Source of the DNA: Mycobacterium lepromatosis
Lineage (GTDB): Bacteria; Actinomycetota; Actinomycetes; Mycobacteriales; Mycobacteriaceae
Length of the DNA: 64,000 nucleotides
Direction: 5' to 3'
Assembly: GCF_000975265.2 (NCBI RefSeq)
Contig: NZ_CP083405.1
Location: 2,604,001 to 2,668,000 of the forward strand
The translations under genes were made by a program, and so were the position numbers. Under the pieces are notes generated by a model. That model was not told the DNA's origin, did no database searches, and saw only the letters and a program-made list of their open reading frames with translations. Positions 10,713-23,659 of this stretch are shown here, piece by piece (position 1 is the first letter of the stretch; every line of letters begins with the position of its first letter).

Positions 10713-12460
10713 ACCGTCACGTCCAGCCGTTTGAATCCGTCGCTGCGATAACGTTCAACACAGGATGAACGTCGGACCTTGCCGCTTGTGGTGATTGGGA
10801 TCGAGCCCGGTGACACCAGAACGAGGTCGGCCACATGCAAGCTATGTAACTTCGATATAGCGGATGTGACTTCACGCTTCACCGAATGGACTTTGTGCAT
10901 TTGATCTTCTGCGGACGCTCCGTGTTGCTTGAATTCAATGATCGCCACCAGCTGCTCGGTGAGGTCATCCGGCACAGTGATCGCCGCGACCCGACCTCCG
11001 GTGATCTCCTGGATCGTCGCCTCGATGTCGTCCGGATAGTGGTTGCGACCATCGACAATGAGCAGGTCTTTGATGCGGCCCATGATGAATAGTTCACCGT
11101 CGGAGATAACACCCAGATCTCCGGTCCGCAGCCACGGACCTTCCGAAGTGTCGGGCGCGGGGTTAACGATCTTTGCATTGAACGTTCGTGCAGTCTGCTC
11201 GGGCTTCCGCCAATATCCCATGGCAACATGGTCGCCCTGTACCCAGATCTCCCCAACCGTTCCAGCCGGGTTCTCGATCATGCTCTCTGGATCGACGATT
11301 CGCACAGCCGATGCGTCAGGGGAGCCGTAGCTAATGAGTTCGGTCGCAACATTCCCTTCGACTCGACGGGCCTTGGCCTGACTGGCCGTCAGGTATTCGT
11401 AGTCAAAACGAACCGCCTTAGGCGCGGTGCCGGGTTCCGGAGTCGCCACGTACACAGTAGCTTCCGCAAGCCCATACGAGGGTCGTACCACCGTGGGGTT
11501 GAGATTGAACCGAGCGAAGCGCTCGGTGAAACGTTTCACCGTTGCGATATGGACTCGTTCGCTGCCGCTGATGATTCCGGCCACGTCGCCGAGGTCGAGC
11601 CCGGTCATGTCGTCGTCGGACGTTCTACGCACGGCCAACTCAAAGGCAAAATTCGGTGCTGCAGAAAAGCAAGCTCGGGTAGTTGCGAGAAGTTGCATCC
11701 AACAAGCGGGGCGCCGCAAAAACGACATAGGGCTCAACAACACCGCACTTCGCCCCACGACCATTGGCGTAAAAATCCCAAGAATCAACCCCATGTCGTG
11801 AAAAAGGGGAAGCCATGACACCGCGGTCATTGTCAGAGCTTTTGCGGCATCGCCGAGATAGTCGTTCAGGCCCTGCTTAACGTTAGCGATAACATTTTTA
11901 TGCGATACCATAACACCGGCTGGCGTGCGTGTCGAACCGGACGTGTATTGGAGGTAAGCCGGGTTGGTAGAAAGCTGGGGGACCTCTTGAAGCTGGAGTG
12001 ACGCGTTCAAATCAAGCAAATCAATCTCAATTACAGACGGAGCGTTCCACCCATCTTGTTCACATACATATTTCGCCACGTCACTAACGACGGACGAAGT
12101 CGTAAGAATAACGACCGGTTGGGAATCCCGGAGCACCGCCGAAACGCGTTCGTCGTGAATCGCATACTGCGGTGGCGAAAGAGGTACCGCTATACATCCA
12201 GCCTGGAGAGCCCCTAAGAACGCGATAATGTATTCCAGTCCCTGTGGAGCCAAAATTGCGACTCGGTCACCGGGCACACCACACAATTTGAGTTCTTCAG
12301 CAATGACGCATGCACGCACGTAAACCTGGGACCACGTCAAACTCTCAACAAAACCCTTCGGGTCTGACCCGTAATCGATGTATGTGTAGGCGGTAGTGTC
12401 AGCCTGCTGATCCGCCCGTTCTTTCAGCAAAGCGGGGACGGAATAGTTGGTTGCGACCAT
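10709..12460 (-). CDS. fadD26: Long-chain fatty acyl-AMP ligase FadD26
   Basis: A 583-residue adenylate-forming enzyme of the FAAL class: it activates long-chain fatty acids as acyl-adenylates and hands them to the N-terminal carrier of PpsA. The AMP-binding loop YTSGSTRTPAG, the SYGLAEATVYV segment and the C-terminal GRIKDLLIVDGRNHYPDDIE motif are visible. The frame is open to 12559, but I chose the ATG at 12460. The protein then begins with the family's usual N-terminus (VPALLKERADQQ), its length equals the M. tuberculosis protein (583), and a purine-rich AAGGTAAGG precedes it. It is the likely first gene of the fadD26-pps transcript; its stop overlaps the ppsA start. Confidence 0.94.
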   Translation of the reverse strand: MVATNYSVPALLKERADQQADTTAYTYIDYGSDPKGFVESLTWSQVYVRACVIAEELKLCGVPGDRVAILAPQGLEYIIAFLGALQAGCIAVPLSPPQYAIHDERVSAVLRDSQPVVILTTSSVVSDVAKYVCEQDGWNAPSVIEIDLLDLNASLQLQEVPQLSTNPAYLQYTSGSTRTPAGVMVSHKNVIANVKQGLNDYLGDAAKALTMTAVSWLPLFHDMGLILGIFTPMVVGRSAVLLSPMSFLRRPACWMQLLATTRACFSAAPNFAFELAVRRTSDDDMTGLDLGDVAGIISGSERVHIATVKRFTERFARFNLNPTVVRPSYGLAEATVYVATPEPGTAPKAVRFDYEYLTASQAKARRVEGNVATELISYGSPDASAVRIVDPESMIENPAGTVGEIWVQGDHVAMGYWRKPEQTARTFNAKIVNPAPDTSEGPWLRTGDLGVISDGELFIMGRIKDLLIVDGRNHYPDDIEATIQEITGGRVAAITVPDDLTEQLVAIIEFKQHGASAEDQMHKVHSVKREVTSAISKLHSLHVADLVLVSPGSIPITTSGKVRRSSCVERYRSDGFKRLDVTV

Positions 12461-13101
12461 ACCACACCTTACCTTCCACCTTCCGTTCGGTTTTGACAGC
12501 TCATTTGGCCTAACCGCGTTCATGATGTAGCTGAACTGTGCTACCCCCCGATGGATCACATAGCTCGACTTCCCGACGCTGGGAAACTACGCGAGCGGAG
12601 CTGACCAGGCTGTTCTGACGATTACGCAGCTCTGCTATCGAAGCACGTCTACGTGCCTACCGAAGCCCATCTGCATGGTGTCAAACCATACTGGCCCTTG
12701 ACTAAACTTGCTCCCCATAACAATTCCCCCCCTACAATCACTTCACTTAACATGTTAGGATAATCTCTTCCTGAGACAGCTGCGTGCATTGGTTGGAAAA
12801 TCCATATGCTTCCCAGCTATCGTCCACGCCGTCGACAGGTGCTTCTACTCTATCAGCTAGACGTACTGGTCCCTACTCGCGATTTCTGCTGCCGTTGGTA
12901 TGACCTGTGGTAAATCGGTAGACGATGGTCGGCCAAGTGCTATTTAGCGTTAGACGGGGCGCCTGCGGCCAACTTCGGGACTGATGTCCAATTTGTAACG
13001 AGATTCACACCTACTCCAACTGCACCGGTCATGGCGTCACGGGGTAGACAACAGTTAGCGATGCACGCCGTCCGATCCGCGACCACTAGACCCAGCTAAG
13101 C
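12461..13101. other. Intergenic region upstream of fadD26
   Basis: About 640 bases between fadD26 and tesA with no convincing gene on either strand. The fadD26 promoter should lie here because the pps operon starts just downstream. I could not identify a reliable -35/-10 pair. M. tuberculosis has a small gene of unknown function (Rv2929) at this place; I see no counterpart. Confidence 0.5.
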
Positions 13102-15464
<2,363 letters not shown>

Positions 15465-16137
15465 CATGTGCCGTGCCGATGGCAACCCAATCACCGTGCT
15501 GGTTGTTAACGATGCAGCTGTCCTCGCCGAGATTAGTGTCGATGACGTTACGCTACGAGAACTGGAACATCGTCGCCGCCGGCGATGGATCATCGGCGGT
15601 CTTAGTGGCCCCGCACGCAGCGACCCGATGTGATCGTTCTAGACGCGGATGCTACCCGAGATGAACCGGCTCGACGTGCTGCACAAATTACGCGAAGATC
15701 GCCCTCGCTATCGCACGCGATGCAAGACCGCATCGCTGAGCTAACCGCAGGTGGCGACGATGTCACCAAACCGTTCAGCATCGAAGGGTAATGCTGCGGT
15801 TACGAGCGTTGTTACGATGCATCGGAGTTACGACGGTAAACAGCAATGCGAGGTTGGTGGACGGCAACTTGGTGTTGAACGAAGACAGTTACGCAGTAAT
15901 GCACGCTGGTGACAAATCTCGTCGACTTCCACCGAGTTTGAGCTGCTACGATTCATTGTGCGCAACGCCGAGCCAATGCTTGAGCAAGGCTCAGATCCTG
16001 GGCCGGGTGTGAAACTACGGTTTCAGCGGCCGCTCCAACATCGTCTAGCTTTACATCTCCCCACCTACGGCAAGAAGATAGACAGCGGTCGTGAGCCGAT
16101 GATTCACATGCTACGCCGGGTTTATCCAGCCCGCTAG
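15465..16137 (+). pseudogene. tcrX: Two-component response regulator, TcrX-like, degraded
   Basis: Pieces of an OmpR/PhoB-family response regulator can be read across several frames: receiver start (NPITVLVVNDAAVLAE), then MTLRYENWNIVAAGDGSSAV, LDVLHKLREDRPRY, a TAGGDDVTKPFS-like loop, and a winged-helix end (LSKAQILGRV, NYGFSGRSNIV, DSGREPMIHMLR). At least four frameshifts or stops separate them, so no functional protein is made. The order regulator, sensor kinase, convergent lpqH matches M. tuberculosis Rv3765c-Rv3764c-Rv3763, which is why I call it tcrX rather than trcR. Confidence 0.75.
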
Positions 16138-17585
16138 CGTTTGCCGAGCTTGGTCGCTTCGGCTGTGGCTACTGGATCGGGCAAATCGTGGTACTCACCG
16201 TGGTGTGCGTGGGAATTATCGCTGCCACCGAATTAGCCTTGAACCACCATCTGATGGCGTAGCTCGGCAAAACCCCTTACCGCTCCGCGTTTATGTACCC
16301 TAAACCGAAGCATCGGGAGGTGGCGATGCGAGCACTCCTACATTATCCGAGGCCGGGAAGGTTCGAAGTTCCTTAGTGCCCCCGGCGAGCCAGCCGCCAT
16401 GGTGGCCGCAGTGGTCAACAACGGCCAAGTAGTCGATGACGGCTACCTGACCAACATCGGCTCCCACGCCGCATTGCCCCTCAAGCCGCCTAGGCCCAGC
16501 CAAAACGAACCGCCGGGAGCCGCACGTCGGCAATTTTGGACCTCGACGATCTCGATCGGTATCGGGTCGATGCCACTCCGAGCCGCAACGAAAGCAGCAT
16601 TGTAGTCGCCGACCTGTCGATGGCAGGCGTTTATTCCACCATGCTTCGGATGTGGATCGTCTCTGCAATCGTCACCGTGGAATCACGCTGACCGCCTCGA
16701 TAACCGCCGGCACGCTCATAATAATAAAGGGCGCTGGCGCCGCTACGACACGTCGCCCAAACCGCGAACCATGTGGCTGATCTGCCGCTGGACCGCAGCG
16801 AGGTCGCATTGCCGGTGCGGGTTCCCGAACCCAAGGTGGGTAAACTCGGATCGGCCCTCAACCGGATGCTCGATCACATCATGGCCGCACCGGGACACAG
16901 CAAGCGAGCAAAACCCAGTTGCACCAGTTCGTCGCCAACGCCAGTGACGAATTAGACAAACCGCTGGGCGCGACTATACCCAACCTAATCAGCACAACGG
17001 ATGGGCCAGGATGGTCTGGGCCAGGAGGCGGCTGCACATATGATGACATGGGTGGTATCGGAGACCAAGTAGACAACGCGCCTCGTCAAGGACCTACTGA
17101 CTTCCTGGGCCCGGGGCTTAGTACTCCAGTCGCCCGTTAGAGTGCGAACAGGACGCACACGCGGCAAGACCGGGCCACCGGTGAGAGCTTGCGCCACCCG
17201 AAGAGCCAGCGGTTGTTCCCGGTGATGGGGCGTGATTTCACCAAGGTGATGACTAACCTACTTGCCCAACGCACGCATTCATCCTCATCCCGGAGCCAGC
17301 ACCGTCGCGGTTGACCACCGACCCCAGCCATGGCGTGCTGCAGGTGATCGACAACGATCCTGGCATTTCAGTAGCACTTCAGTCGGCGGTGTTCGAGCGG
17401 TTCGCCCGCGGCGACTCCTCACGCTCGCGCAAAGATGAGCAGCATCAGGCTTGAGTCTGACAATCGCATCCGCACAGTAGTCAAGGTACACAACGGAACG
17501 ATCACGGTGAACAGTTCCACCCGGTCACGCCGAGTTCACGGCTCGGTTGCCACTCAACGGGTGGCAACCGAGCCGCCTATTAGTT
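16138..17585 (+). pseudogene. tcrY: Sensor histidine kinase, TcrY-like, degraded
   Basis: Directly follows the TcrX remnant. Readable pieces: a membrane segment (IGQIVVLTVVCVGIIAATELALNHHLMA, interrupted), the HAMP end (EPKVGKLGSALNRMLDHI), the dimerisation box with the phospho-acceptor region corrupted (QFVANASDELDKPLGA where a functional kinase has SHELRTPLA), and the ATPase end (VVKVHNGTITVNSS, RLPLNGWQ). The conserved His of the H-box is lost (DELDKP), which by itself would abolish autophosphorylation. Several frameshifts are present. Together with tcrX this is a dead two-component system. Confidence 0.75.
17540..17574. repeat. Perfect 13-bp hairpin at the tcrY/lpqH junction
   Basis: GGCTCGGTTGCCA (17540-17552) and its exact reverse complement (17562-17574) flank a 9-base loop. 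It lies where the convergent tcrY and lpqH remnants meet, so it may be an old bidirectional terminator; there is no clear U-run. It overlaps the last codons of tcrY. Confidence 0.6.
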
Positions 17586-17601
17586 CTGGGTCACCACGTG
17601 A

Positions 17602-18121
17602 TTAGAAACAGGCCACACCGATTTCGAATGGCCTGTTCACCGACCACAGGGTTGACCAGAGGCGCTGGCAGCTGTCGTTCTAGATAGCGATCGAAGCGAT
17701 TTCGGTTCCACAAACGGTTGTGGTGTGTGCTCATCACGACGCGGTGCGTAGTGGCGAGTTCTTGGTGGCTAGACCTTACGCTAGCAGCTACCCGACTTGT
17801 ATCCCAGCATCACGCCGTTAACGTTGCCAAGCACAACGGACTTTACCTCAGGAGAATTGCAATAGGTGAGAACGGCGGAGATGCCCGTCGCGGCACCACC
17901 AATCGTGATGCTGACGGTGCCACCCGCAGTTGTGCATACGACCGCACCAGTGATGTCTTGGTTCTTCCCGTCTAATGATAGGTTGACCCGCCGGCAGCAG
18001 GCGATGTGGCGCCTATACTCGAAGTCCCGGTGCTGGTAATTGGCTTGTTGCTCAAAAAGCCAGAAACACCAGCAACCAAAATTGCCGCTCCGGCTATCGT
18101 GACGGTCCGGCCACGCTTCAC
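17602..18121 (-). pseudogene. lpqH: 19-kDa lipoprotein antigen LpqH homologue, frameshifted and without lipobox cysteine
   Basis: A GTG start at 18121 with an AAAGGAG ribosome site begins [18 protein letters not shown], clearly LpqH-like. The signal peptide is followed by [10 protein letters not shown] where LpqH has the lipobox ending in Cys (GCSSNK), so the lipidated cysteine is Phe. After about 50 codons the frame reaches a stop at 17972-17974. In a shifted frame the protein resumes ([51 protein letters not shown]), then breaks again, and an end segment FEIGVACF with TAA lies at 17602. Synteny with tcrXY supports the call. No lipoprotein can be made. Confidence 0.85.
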
Positions 18122-18394
18122 CTGTTCTCCTTTGTTTGATCTTTGCAGTTCATCGCAGTTGAGGACCGTCTCAACAATACACGGAGTTAACACAACTGAA
18201 CAAAAAAATTCCGCGAAAAATTCTTACTGGTAACCCTTAGCCAGTCGCATGGTTATTACCCGGATAAAAAATGTACGCATCTCTTGCCCGGGTAGCCGGA
18301 TCGATGGCGAGGTAGTGACTGCGGCCCACAAACCCCTACCGAGGTCAACGAATCGACCCACAGCGAACACACTTTACCGTTACACGACACCACG

Positions 18395-20200
18395 GATTTC
18401 GACGACGCTGATCATGAATTCATTGTTGCCTTATTGCCATACGCGATCAAAAAACCAACAACCGCATGGGTGGAACAACGACGTGTACTCGTTCCTCGGC
18501 GCCCCCCGCACCGACTCCGGTGCATCCCAACCTCTGGCGGCAATCGACCCTAACCACCAAACAAGGGCTGTTCGGGGTAGTTCGCGGTATCTATATCTAT
18601 CAGGCCCACAGCTTCGATATATCGAATATTACCTTTGTCGATGGCAACACGGGGATTATCGTAATCGATTCCCTAGTATCCACCGAAGTGACCGCTGCGA
18701 CACTGGACTGGTATCGCAGCCATCAGGATATTGACAGTCCCGTCGTCGCGGTTATCTGCACCTATAGCCAAGTAGACCATTTCGGCAGCGTTCTGATGCT
18801 AGGTCTGGGCCTCACCACACAAGCGGATGCGGATCCGGCGATGGCCCGGCATGCGACCTACATGTATAGCACCCGGTTCGCCAGCGGACTCTCCCAAGCC
18901 AAGTGGGCTGCGGGCTCGGCCAGGCCCCGTCCACCGGTTAGATCGCTGTCATCGTTTCGATGATAAACATCTGTCCGATCGATAAGGCAACGCCATCGAC
19001 AGCGTGGCGATCAAGTTCCAGATAGCGCCCGGCACCGAGGTCCCTACCGAGATGCATTATCTATTCCCCACGGTTTTCTGCACCCTGTGCAATGACCAGG
19101 AACGCCACCCACAACCTGCTAACCCTGCGGAGCACGTTGGTGCGCGATCCGCACATCTGGGCGTGCTACTTCACCGAAGCGATTGCCATCTTCGCCGATC
19201 GAACCGCTGTAGTGTTCCCCTCGCATCATTGGCCAACCTGGGGACGAGAGAACATCGTCGAGTTCATGTCACTACAACGCGACATGTATGCGTATCTACA
19301 CAACCAGACACTGCGACTACTTAACCAGGAGTACACAGGTGTTGAAATCATCGAATTGTTCCAAATGCCACCCGCACGGGAACAGTGCCTGGCATATCCC
19401 AGCTACTACTGGTTGATCAGCCACAACGTGAAGACGGTCTACCAGTGCTGCATGGGTTGGTTCGATGGCAACTCAGCGCGGCTGTAGTCGCACCCCCATA
19501 AGCAATCGGGACCCGTTACGTCGATTCGATAGTTGGAATCGACCGGATCATCGAACTTGCCCCAAAAGCATTGTAATCCAGGGACTTCCGTTGGGAAGTA
19601 AAGCCACTCAATCATGCGATGTTCACCGACAGCTAGCATGCCACGGCCCGGGAACTGCACTCCGACACAGTGGAAAAAGTGGCCTACGGTTAAGGAAATG
19701 CGACATGGAGCAACTGTTGCATGAGCGAGGTAAAAGAATTGGGCTACAGCAACTTCAACACCGCTAGTACGACTAGCTCCGTATCAATGCTTAATCAGCC
19801 AACATCTAAGCAAATCTTCGACAACCTCACGTCCGTGTCAACGGCCCGCATTAGCATCTCGACATCGTCACTGACATCAATTTCGCAAATTTTCGCACAA
19901 ACTATCAACTTCCTTACGCAACAGAACCATATTTACCGTCATGTTGCGGCGGTATAAGCAACAGCAACTGTTATAATGAAATTGTACAATAAGTTTCGAC
20001 AACTGAGTATGACGATGAACGATTTCAGTTCACCCGAGCTGGAAGTGTTCGGCGACCGAGCCGCACTGCAGGCATTGCTGGGTGTGCTCGACGAGCCAGA
20101 CCCAACTTCAACATCGTCACGCTGTAGCGCTCCGGCTGAAGCGACCTCAAGTGACGTCGATAACCACCTTGCACTCAGCAACACATCGCAATGCCGAAGG
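18395..20200 (+). pseudogene. Metallo-beta-lactamase-fold alkylsulfatase (Rv3762c-like), degraded
   Basis: A long reading of about 1.8 kb matches the alkylsulfatase family in pieces. These are VHPNLWRQSTLTTKQGLFGVV, SNITFVDGNTGIIVIDSLVS, a corrupted metal site (TYSQVDHFGSV where active enzymes have THSHxDHxGG), NTLLTLR/LVRDPHIWACYFTEAI, VVFPSHHWPTWGRENIVEF, MYAYLHNQTLRLLNQEYTG, and a C-terminal sterol-carrier-like part (SSPELEVFGDRAALQALLGVLDEPDP). Loss of two metal-binding His and several frameshifts make it non-functional. It sits next to lpqH as Rv3762c does. Confidence 0.8.
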
Positions 20201-20209
20201 GGTCAATGA

Positions 20210-20865
20210 CCACTCGAGCTGCATAATCGGTTAGCTACAGGATTCGGGATTTCAAAGCCCTCCCGGTCATAGTCGACGGTAACCGCTGTGCTGCCGGCAT
20301 AGTTCAAACTTTTTCTGAGCTGGACGCTGCGTACAGAATCCAGGCCTTCATGGCCACCGCCAGATCGACGGCTGCTAATAAAGCACCCTACCGGTGGCAT
20401 CTAAGACCACCACCGATTCTCCTTGCACGACATGGGCAATAGCCCGAGGGGGACGTCGAAGTTGAGCACGATCACCGTGTCGAACCACTTCTTGGTGAAG
20501 TCGGTCAGCTTGTTATAAAAAGTGACTACATATCCACGTTGTTAATCAAAGTGTCCACCCTGCCGAATCGCTCGCAAGCTACTTCAACCAATCCGTCGAA
20601 CTGGTCCCAGTTTCCTACTTACACTTGATAAGCCGCAGCGGCGCTACCGGTTTCGGCCTCGACCTCCTCAGCACTCGCAACGCAGTTATCCATCTTGCGG
20701 CTGGCGATCACCCCGTTAGCTCCATAACGCACAGCGACGAAACCCATGTCACGTACCCATCCGCCGCTGCCGCCGGTGATCAATACTAACCGGTAGATGA
20801 TATCGAAAAGCTGATACACATAACCTATTATTTCGCTGCATCTTGGCCGTTCGCGACCACACGAG
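20210..20865 (-). pseudogene. Short-chain dehydrogenase/reductase remnant
   Basis: Minus-strand fragments read LVLITGGSGG (nucleotide-binding loop), GFVAVRYGANGVIASRKMDNCVASAEEVEAETGSAA and then, in another frame, a piece like QFDGLVEVACERFGRVDTLINN. These are the first 90 or so residues of an SDR. The catalytic Tyr-x-x-x-Lys is not recognisable. It follows the phosphotransferase remnant on the same strand, suggesting a former two-gene operon absent from this position in M. tuberculosis. Confidence 0.65.
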
Positions 20866-20869
20866 CCCA

Positions 20870-21765
20870 ACTATGGTAGAGATGAGCTGCGGAATCATCG
20901 AGTCGAAAGTTTCGGTGATCTTGACGTCAGCTTTACCGGTTCTTACCCGGCGGCTCAGGCCTTCTCCAACACAACACCAAGCTTCCAGTTAGACAACACT
21001 GGATAATAGTTGATGTTCTCGATGGAAAGCCAGCGGACCCTCTCGTAATGCTACAGCAACTCGCTGCGAGTTAGCAGCCCATGTATGCTCAGATAGACAC
21101 CATCGGCGCAGGGATATTCGCCATAGTAACCCGGCAGATACCAGAAGAAATCCAACAGCAGGTCACCGATCATCGTCATCTCCCAACCCACAATCGCTGC
21201 CAGTCGCGCCGGAGCCCGTGCGCGAACATCACGTTGGCGACTGGTAGTAACCGTGCATGATGCCTGGGGCGGTTACCACGCAGCCAGTAGGCGGACTGAC
21301 CTAATTCGGGCAGATTGCACACCTGGTACACGTCAAGGAACTCCAGCCAGTAGTCAACCTTCCGTTTATGGAATCCATCGGGATGGCCAAAGCCGTCAAG
21401 TCCTTAAGCGCGCCAATCGATTCTTTCTAGCTTAGCGGCACCATAGACAAGCTCGAACACCAGCCCGCGACGGGCCTGCAGATCGGTATCAAACGGCGTT
21501 TGCTACCCGTAGTCCATCGGGACTGCACCCGTCTATTGCTTGCATCACGTAGAACGGCATGCCGAGCATCGTGCCCGCCTCATCGGCGTGAAACGTCACT
21601 GCGTGTCAGAGAACACCGGCATCAGCCGGATCTTTTGCAATAAGCTGTCGATACGGCCGGCGGTGGCTGTGTGTACCAGCCACCTAGAGCACCATGTGCG
21701 CCACTGCTGGTTTAGGACCCCGCTCAATCAAACAAGCGTATTCTGCGAGCAACCCCTTAGCTGTG
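20870..21765 (-). pseudogene. APH-family phosphotransferase remnant
   Basis: Pieces of an aminoglycoside/choline-kinase-like phosphotransferase are readable on the minus strand across frames: FYVMQAIDGC, RRGLVFELVYGAAKLERIDW, VDYWLEFLDVYQVCNLPELGQSAYWL, the catalytic loop MHGYY (a functional enzyme has HGDYxxxN), DWEMTMIGDLLLDF (metal-binding Asp), and ENINYYPVLSNWKLGVVLEK. The catalytic Asp of HGD is lost, and frameshifts occur about every 100-150 bases. The substrate is unknown; many mycobacterial members of this family sit with acyl-CoA dehydrogenase genes. Confidence 0.65.
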
Positions 21766-21943
21766 CAGCGACAGCTCCCCGCCGCCCGAAGCCCCGTTTT
21801 CGTCCAACCACCAACCCAGAAAACACGCATCCGGCTGAGGCCAGGATACTGTTGACCAGTGTTTACACAGCACGCACCCGCTGCAGATGCAGAGGATTCT
21901 TACTAAGGAGCCTAGCAGCGCTGACAACCACGATAGGAAGAAA

Positions 21944-22545
21944 CATGCAGGTAATACTGACCCGACATGCGTTACCGCTGTGCAGCTAACACGGCGATGG
22001 TTCCGATCTCGACCTGTCGAATAAAGGCTAGCGTAGGTCGTGCGCCTGCTCGCGGCACTTGGCCAGTTTCCCATAATCCGGGTAGTGGACAGCCCACAGC
22101 CCCGTACCGACTAAACCGACGAACCAGTCACGACGGCGTGTAAACTCTCACGTCGACATAGAGGACCGATGCGCAGAGTACGACCCCGGCGTCCCATTGT
22201 ATATCCTTATCAAGCAGGTCTGTGCAGAACATCCCGGAATGGGCGCGGATGACTCAGGACCATCTGCCTGGTGCGGTCGCAAGGATGCTTTTCGCGCATG
22301 CGTCCGCGGGCGACCAATAACCTGATTGCCGCCGCCGATCCCGAAGGACACCGTTAAAATGCTTAGCCGTGGCGAAAATAATCAACGTGCTTCTATACGA
22401 TAGTCTGAGGACGGCCCGACTGTTATCATTTCCCTCGACTAACACGTCGCTGACACAGTTATCGTACCACGGTCTGGCCAAGCAACGGTAACGACGGTGA
22501 ACGCAGTCAAGCGGGTGCGGATGGGTTGCCTCGAAATCAGCGGTG
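21944..22545 (+). pseudogene. Histidine phosphatase (phosphoglycerate-mutase family) remnant
   Basis: The frame begins MQVILTRHALPLC, the RHG-type phosphohistidine signature at the start of this superfamily (here RHA). It is followed by a stop and then fragments resembling QTAEPVTTA, CAEHPEMGADD, INNLIAAADPEGH and INVLLYDSLRTARLLSFP in shifted frames. The second catalytic His region is degraded. It is followed at once by the FadE36-like remnant on the same strand. Confidence 0.65.
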
Positions 22546-23640
22546 GTGAACCCAGCCGTCACCAGCGTGGTAGACAAGTTCGACTCGACAACAACTGACC
22601 AACTCAAGGAGCTCGGCCTGTCTGCATTGGACAGGTATCTGCGTTCACTCGGCATCGAGCACTACGACAAATTGGGGGGCGGAGTGCATTTGCCGATGGC
22701 AACTCCAATCTGACTGTCCGAATCTACGACGACAAACGAACTGTCTGGTTCGGCGTCTACCGCTGCATGGGCTGACGCCGTCCACGCACGAATATGGCAC
22801 GCGAGTACCGAGTGGTCGCCGCGCTGCAAGACATACCAATTCCTGTGGCGCGCACCGCCGCCCTGTGTTAGGACAACGTGGTGCTGGGTGCACCGTTTCA
22901 GGTCTCGAATTCGTTGCCGGGCGAGTGGCGCAGCGGTGTGCCCAACTCAAAGCGTTAGGCGGCCGTACCGTCACCGACTGCTACATGAACGCATTGATCC
23001 GAGTCCTCGTCAACTTGCACAGCGTCGCCCCAAACGCGTTGGTACTGAATAACTTCGACAAAACAGCGGATATCTGGAACACCGAGTGCACCGATAAGGT
23101 TCGCAATGGGACCTGGTAAGGCTGCCTGGCGATCATCACTACGCCAACGTCGATCGACACATTCCGTTCTGCTCCAGACTATTCCACCGCGAAGTCACAG
23201 CTCGATCGTACACGGTTTCTACCGGATCGACCACACCATTCTGGACAACGACAACCCGACACAGGTTCATGCTGTTGTACGCTGGAACCTTTAGATCCTA
23301 GGGGGACCCGCTCAACTATACGACGTCGATGTGTGTGTACTGCTACCTCGCGCTCAACCTGACCGTCAACGCGCAAGCCGACTGGACATTGCCGCCGCTA
23401 CCAACTACCGACCAACTTGCAGATCGGTACCCGTTGGTCGCCAGCTCGCCGCTGGGGCATTAAAAATGCTACATGGCGCTGGCCTACTTCAAGCTAGCCA
23501 TCATCGCCGCGGACATCGATTCGCAGACGTATGTCGGAGCGGGCACAGGGAAAGACGAAACGTTTAACGACAAGAGGCCTGAAGTCGTGGCACCGTTGAT
23601 TTCCCGAAAGCTGGCGGAGCTTGCCAAGCTGGGCATGTAG
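22546..23640 (+). pseudogene. fadE36: FadE36-like phosphotransferase (Rv3761c homologue), degraded
   Basis: A GTG at 22546 opens a frame reading NPAVTSVVDKFDSTTTDQLKELGLSALDRYLRSLGIEHYDKL, then passes through frameshifts. Later pieces are VLGAPFQVSNSLPGEW/GLEFVAGRVAQRCAQLKALGGRTVTDC, ALIRVLVNLHSVAPNALVL, SSIVHGFYRIDHTILDNDNPT (HGFYR for the catalytic HGDYR), then YMALAYFKLAIIAADID and LISRKLAELAKLGM-stop at 23640. Despite its name, Rv3761c belongs to the APH-like kinase family. The gene is dead (HGD lost, several frameshifts). It sits next to the LapA-like gene as in M. tuberculosis. Confidence 0.75.
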
Positions 23641-23659
23641 TCAACGGTTTCGAAACTCA

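Noticed and set aside
12461..12559. Upstream extension of fadD26 to the ATG at 12559
   Set aside because: The extra 33 residues do not resemble FadD26 proteins, and the internal ATG at 12460 gives the standard length and start.
17607..17637. Second hairpin (9-bp arms, 13-base loop) as an lpqH terminator
   Set aside because: It overlaps the last codons of the lpqH remnant and has no U-run, so it may be chance from coding sequence.
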